Source: Eulemur rufifrons (Eukaryota; Chordata; Mammalia; Primates; Lemuridae). Taken from it: a stretch of 64,000 nucleotides of DNA. Both the position numbers and the translations under genes were made by a program. A model generated the notes under the pieces. It searched no databases, was not told the origin of the DNA, and worked only from the letters and a program-made list of their open reading frames with translations. Location of the stretch: assembly GCF_041146395.1 (NCBI RefSeq), contig NC_090984.1, positions 82,285,114 through 82,349,113 on the forward strand. Reading direction: 5' to 3'. Below are positions 59,471 to 64,000 of the stretch, piece by piece (the stretch's first letter is position 1; every line of letters starts with the position of its first letter).

Positions 59471-60034
59471 GTGTTAGTCAGAGTGAAAAATGTTAAAAAA
59501 TTGTTCTAAAGTTTCTACATGAGAAGGGCTTGGGATTTCAGTCAGGTTGTAAGAGAGAAGGGGAGTGGCATAGAGACTTGTCTTGAAGGTGATACTGCAA
59601 AATGACTTGTCTCCTCTCACATTAACTGTTTATTTGGGGTGGACGGTGAGAAAGAGCTGATAGAGATTGGAAAGTGGTCAAAGATGCTCCTGCCCACACA
59701 ACATAACACCAAGCCACCCCTCGGTGCCAATATCAGAGAGTAAACAAGTCATTATCTAACTCATTTAATTAACCTATCAATCAATCAATTGATTAGTTAA
59801 TGACAGATGTAAGTGCTAAGAGCTACGGGACTATGGGAGCTCATAAAAGGACACCCAGCCTGGGGTAGGGCATGAGGCAGAGATTTCTTAAATAAGCAAC
59901 TTTTAAACTGAGACCAGAAATAAGTGTCAAGAATGGTCGTGGAATAAGGGCATGTTGGGACCCGGCTGGGGTGGCTGAAGTCGGGCAGCATAAGGGAGAG
60001 TATCACAATGAGGTTACAAAGATTTGTTTTGTTT
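59471..60034. other. No gene recognised
   Basis: Contains a small ATCAATCAATCAATTGATTA palindromic patch at about 59777-59796. Otherwise unassigned. Confidence 0.5.
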
Positions 60035-60130
60035 CCTACTTGTTATGTGATCTTGAGGAAGTTTTCGAATTTCCCCATCTGCAAAATGGGGGGCAGAGCC
60101 AACTTCACAAGGCTGCAAGAAGGATTAAAA
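60035..60130 (+). repeat. MIR fragment
   Basis: TATGTGATCTTGAGGAAGTT followed by CCCCATCTGCAAAATGGGG is the MIR core. Confidence 0.7.
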
Positions 60131-60492
60131 GTTGCCTTGTAAAAGATAGTTTTACAAGAAATTATTGTGAGTGCTCCCTGTCTGATAACTCATATTCTCC
60201 TCCCTTGAAAAATGATAGAATCGTTTTGGCAGGAGCCTGGATGAGATGCTCCTCCGTTCTTCAAAAGCCTTACTGTGCAGGGGGAGGAGACGAGTCTGTC
60301 CTGTTCCACCAGGACCACCCTGTGCCTGGTCCTGACAGCCATGCCTATTCACAGTCTTCCCTGGGCTCAGCCACAGGTGGCGTTTCCTCCAGTGGGCTGT
60401 CACCTTCTGGAAGGGGATAGTTTTTCTAGTTTCTGTATGTGCCATCACTTTCATTTTCTCTTGTAATTTCTCTGACTTAATGATTTCTAGCC

Positions 60493-60507
60493 TCCCCCCC
60501 CCCCCCC
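60493..60507. repeat. Poly-C run
   Basis: About 14 consecutive C bases. The length is prone to sequencing error. Confidence 0.9.
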
Positions 60508-60509
60508 AC

Positions 60510-61015
60510 CGCTTTTTAAAGTAAGTGTGGGAACAGCAACCCTTGGTTAGATAAACATGTATTTTTTATAACTCAGTAAATCCATATTAATATAATAGAA
60601 TCTGTAGGCATTGATGAATCAACATGACACTTGGTGGCAGCATCACTGAACAAGAATTGTGCCTCACATTTATTTATTTAAATTTTATATATCAAGTTCT
60701 GCATGGTTCACAAATGGCCAGTGGAGATTGTCTGATGAAATGAAAATCAATCTTCTCTCTACACTCACGTCTCCTCAGTGTCTCAACCTTTTGATTGGTG
60801 GGACAGACATACACATGCAGAGCTTCCAGACTGACCCTGGTTATCTGCTCTCAAGATACCATTTTCAACTTTATAATAGAGTTTGTATAACACCTCTCTT
60901 CCCATGCCCAGGTGCATTCTCACCTTAACACTTGTCCTTGATTCCATCTGTGCTTATAAAAATCTAGTCTGGAAGATTTCTCTTAATGAATGAGGAAGGC
61001 ATAGGACAAATCTCT
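60510..61015. other. No gene recognised
   Basis: Nothing assigned. One 89-codon frame has no recognisable domain. Confidence 0.45.
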
Positions 61016-61019
61016 GGGG

Positions 61020-61070
61020 CCCTGATATCTAATGTTGGCTTAGCCACTTGCTAGCTGTGTGATGTTATGT
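61020..61070 (+). repeat. MIR fragment
   Basis: GGCTTAGCCACTTGCTAGCT followed by GTGTGATG fits the MIR core. Confidence 0.55.
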
Positions 61071-61559
61071 GGTATAGGTTTGGCTTCAAGGAACAGAAAA
61101 TTTGACCAGTGGTGTCTTACCCAAAGAGATATATGTGTCTATTTATTTATATTCTATAACAAGAAGGCTGAAAAGTAGGAAGTTGCTGGCCTGATTCAGT
61201 TTCAGTTGAATGATGTCATCCAGGACCAGGTTCCCTGTGTCTTTCCTTTCTATGGCCCTCATCGTATGGCCATTTTATCCTCATGCTCATGGCTTTATTG
61301 CCACAAGATGCCCATCCCAGCTCTAGACTCCATGTTTCCTTTCAGGCAAGACAAACAGGGAAGGTTGGTGCCTCCATGTCTGCCCCACTTTACTAAGAAA
61401 GATTTTCAAGAAATCCTCCCAGCAGATGCCTGGTCAGGACTGTCCTTTAGCCACTCCTAGCTGAAGAGAGACTGGGAAGATACTTAGTTTTTTCACCTTG
61501 TGCAGTGGAAAGTAGCAAGGTGGAAGAGTTGGACATGCCTACAGGATCAGTCAGTAGGT

Positions 61560-61670
61560 AGTATCTGCCACAGTGTCTTTGGACAATTTACATAGTTTTG
61601 GACATCAGTTTCCTCAGCTATAAAGTGAGGTGGCTTAACCAGAATCTAGATGGTCTCTGGTGTTCCCTTT
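61560..61670 (+). repeat. MIR fragment
   Basis: TCAGTTTCCTCAGCTATAAA with GTGAGGTGGCTTAACC after it fits MIR. Confidence 0.6.
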
Positions 61671-61684
61671 AGTTCTAATGCATG

Positions 61685-61835
61685 GATTTTTGAGCTTTAA
61701 TGCGTGTGCATATCACCTGGAGATCTTGTTAAAATGCAGACTCTGGTGGTGGCGGGTATGGAGTCCAGGACTCTGCATTTCTTCTGGGTGATATTGATCC
61801 TACTGGACCACACTTAGATTTGCAAGGCTCTAAAG
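61685..61835 (+). mobile_element. MER5A fragment
   Basis: CATATCACCTGGAGATCTTG, AAAATGCAGACTCTGG and CTGCATTTCTTCTGGGTGAT follow MER5A. Confidence 0.7.
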
Positions 61836-62044
61836 GTCTGTAAGTCCTTAGATATCTTTCTGCTTTTCTCATTAGACAAGCCAGCTAAGTCAAAGACCAC
61901 GAAGTCCTTACGTTTCCTGGAATAACTTTGAATTCACAGAAATTTTTCGTCCATCAACAAACATGCACATTCCTACTATTTTTTTCATGATCTGAGCTAG
62001 AGCCTCAGTCTTAAAGGAATTATAAGTAGCTGGGAAGAGAGTAA

Positions 62045-62235
62045 TAAGGAAGAACTTTTCTAATTTAATTCTCATAACAACCTAAGGAATTTGCTAGTGT
62101 GATTACTCTCATCTCAACAATAAAGGAATCTGAGAATCAGAGACTCAGGGAAATTAAGTTATTTTCTTAAGGTCATATAGCTGGTAGATGACAGGGTTTT
62201 GATTCGGGTCTCTGATTTCTAAGTCTATGTTTCTT
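62045..62235 (-). repeat. MIR, diverged
   Basis: TAATTCTCATAACAACCTAA, AGGTCATATAGCTGGTAGAT and the flanking order fit a long reverse MIR. Confidence 0.7.
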
Positions 62236-62329
62236 CCATTCATCATACTGACTCTTGCAGAGGCCCACAAGAATGAATACAAGATTAGTTTGTTACAAAC
62301 TTGTCCATAGTAGTTCATCTCCGATCGCC

Positions 62330-62700
62330 CCTCCAGATCCATTCCCCACCCTTTTCTGTGTCTCCCAGGGGGACTGACCTCTCCCTGGGCTCTGGCCTCC
62401 AGGTGGGTTCAGCCAATGGGAATCACCTGCAAGAGACTGTGGAGCATGGAAGACATAGAGGTTGGGATATTTATGCACCTTCTTTCCCCATGGTTTAGCA
62501 GTAGCTGTGTTTCTCTACTTTAAGGCCATAGCTCAGCTGGCCTCTCCTATAGCTCTTACTGGTTTCTAGTAACTGCTGCCTCCCTTGTCCCTTCAGACCT
62601 GGGAGATAACTGCTTCCCCTGTTGCTGGTCCCCCAGTGCCTGGCCATCCCTTTGGGGTTCCCTTAGCCCTGCCCACTCCTCTGTAAATAGTCTCTTCGCC
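62330..62700 (+). repeat. Unplaced dispersed repeat, copy 3
   Basis: GGTTCAGCCAATGGGAATCA, GGTTGGGATATTTATGCACC, TAGCTCAGCTGGCCTCTCC and CTGTAAATAGTCTCTTCGCC give the fullest copy of this family in the window. Confidence 0.5.
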
Positions 62701-63039
62701 TTTTGGGGGTGCTGCCTATTTCCTAATTAGACCATAACTCACTAACTCATTTCTAAAAAATGTTCAGGTAGTGTAGATATTGTTAAATTCTGCATAAGTC
62801 AGAAGGAGGTTTGGGAGATTTCAGCAGTCTGAGCTGGGGAGAGAAGTCAGGGCTTCAACTAGGCCCTGACAGATGGGGAGGATTTGTAGAAACAGTGGAG
62901 AGAGAACATGCTGAAGCGCTTCAGGCAAAGGCAAGAATTGAAGGGGTGTGGGCCTCTACCTGCATTTTGGGATCAATAATAAAATAAGTTACCTGGAGTG
63001 AAACCAAATAAGGATGGGTTACAGGAAGAATAACACTAT
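62701..63039. other. No gene recognised
   Basis: Nothing could be assigned. Confidence 0.5.
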
Positions 63040-63235
63040 TATTGAGTGCTTTGCTTGAACTAACTCATTCCATCCTCAACAGCCCCATGAGTGCCTTCAT
63101 TTTTTAGAGAGAAGGAGGAAGTTGAAGCAGAGAAGGGTTAAGAACTAGTCCCAGGCCATCCAGCTCCAAAATGGCTGGGATTTGACCCTTCGTGGTCTGG
63201 CTCTGAGCCTGCCCTTTGACCCACCATGCTGTGTT
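63040..63235 (-). repeat. MIR, diverged
   Basis: TATTGAGTGCTTTGCTTGAA, GAAGCAGAGAAGGGTTAAGA and CATCCAGCTCCAAAATGGCT follow the reverse MIR core. Confidence 0.65.
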
Positions 63236-64000
63236 TAGGCGTGGACTTCCTGAAGCCACTGACTGTTTTGGAGCAGGGATGAACTCTGAAGAAAGTGGTG
63301 TTTAAGACAGGGAAGCCTGGATGTGTAGGATAGAAGACATGCGGGGAAGAGCCATGGGAAAGTGCTGCCCTCTCTGCACAGTAGAGGGTTCATGTGCTCC
63401 GTGTGTCCAGGAAAGAGGCTCTCAACCACTTTCCATGGGACAGTACGTGCTTTTCATCTGGCCCTTTTTTGAGTGTGACAATGGAAGGTCTGCCTTTCCT
63501 GTTCATATACCCCAGGCTAGAATTCATATTCCTTTATCTCAATGGCAGGGAAATGAAGGGGACCTAGTCAGGGCGGCTGGGAGCTGCCCCTGTTGCCAGG
63601 TCCAGTCAAGAAAAGGGCTTAGAAGAAGCAGCTGTCCCAATCTGGACACAGCCTGCTCAGTCTGCCTGGTCTGCATAGTCTTGGGGGGATTCATGTAAGT
63701 GTTTTTGTTTTTAATTGCTCAGAGGTGAATTTCTTTAGCAGCCAAATAGCTCCAATTGCCCAATTTGTTCTCTTTCTATCTTCCATATGGAAATGTAGAT
63801 TAACCTGAGTCTCCTTTTCCTCATCTATACAGTGGTAGTAGTAGCAGCTGCCTGACATTTGCTGTGTTCCTTCATGTACATTCACATCCCCGGGATTAAC
63901 CCAAAGTGGGTGTTCACAAAAATATTAGTGGAAATTGCTCCCACCTCTTAATCCACCTTCCTTCCTTCTGTTTAAAGTTATTATGAAATGATAATAAGGA
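63236..64000. other. No gene; possible MIR near 63800
   Basis: TCTCCTTTTCCTCATCTATA around 63809 resembles MIR. A 125-codon open frame at 63321-63698 has no recognisable domain and is Cys-rich by chance at best. Confidence 0.45.

Noticed and set aside
63321..63698. 125-codon forward frame
   Set aside because: No domain, no splice context and an adjoining MIR. Length is within chance for a window of this size.

Overview
This is a stretch of a primate nuclear genome, most likely a strepsirrhine (lemur or loris group). The background is AT-rich and packed with Alu, L1, L2, MIR, MaLR LTRs and hAT-Charlie remnants. The younger Alu and L1 copies (for example 37.5-37.8 kb, 23.1-23.4 kb and 43.9-48.3 kb) have 3' ends that do not look like those of human elements and resemble lemur-type copies. 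The lineage call rests on recognition by eye.

One protein-coding gene is present, TMX1 (thioredoxin-related transmembrane protein 1, an ER-membrane disulfide oxidoreductase). It lies on the + strand. Its CpG-rich, TATA-less promoter is at about 12.75-13.09 kb, the ATG at 13097, and the stop ends at 29545. Eight coding exons have GT/AG boundaries and join into an intact 278-codon frame. Two good poly(A) signals follow, at 30.54 and 31.09 kb. Nothing indicates a second functional gene, and no tRNA or rRNA gene, CRISPR array or microbial feature is present.

0-12.7 kb is a repeat graveyard upstream of TMX1. It holds a duplicated LTR-like repeat at 0 and 4 kb, a solo LTR at 652-1196, and a MaLR LTR at 5660-6056. 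An old sense-strand L1 at about 6.1-11.5 kb was hit repeatedly by later insertions: a 38-bp micro-retroinsertion, a Y3-RNA retropseudogene, a solo ERV LTR, a MaLR LTR and a U6/L1 chimeric retrocopy. 13-31 kb is TMX1. Intron 7 carries a strepsirrhine-type L1 3' end, a Tigger-like DNA transposon split by an Alu, a 5' L1 fragment with target-site duplications but no poly(A) tail, and a MER20.

31-64 kb is intergenic. It contains Alus (31.4, 34.2, 37.4, 39.0 and 42.1 kb), antisense L1 blocks (32.8-33.9, 39.4-40.8, 49.6-49.95, 51.6-51.9 and 54.1-54.4 kb), a large LTR-like block at 38 kb and split L2 elements. It also has a nearly end-to-end L1 with a central ORF2 deletion (43.95-48.27 kb), three copies of one unplaced dispersed repeat (49.1, 53.4 and 62.3 kb), MER5A and MIR remnants, and microsatellites. 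No undescribed multi-gene system is present. The most informative observations concern retrotransposition: the U6/L1 chimera, the Y3 retropseudogene, the micro-insert, the L1 lacking its 3' end, and two L1s with matching ORF1 but unalignable 5' UTRs.
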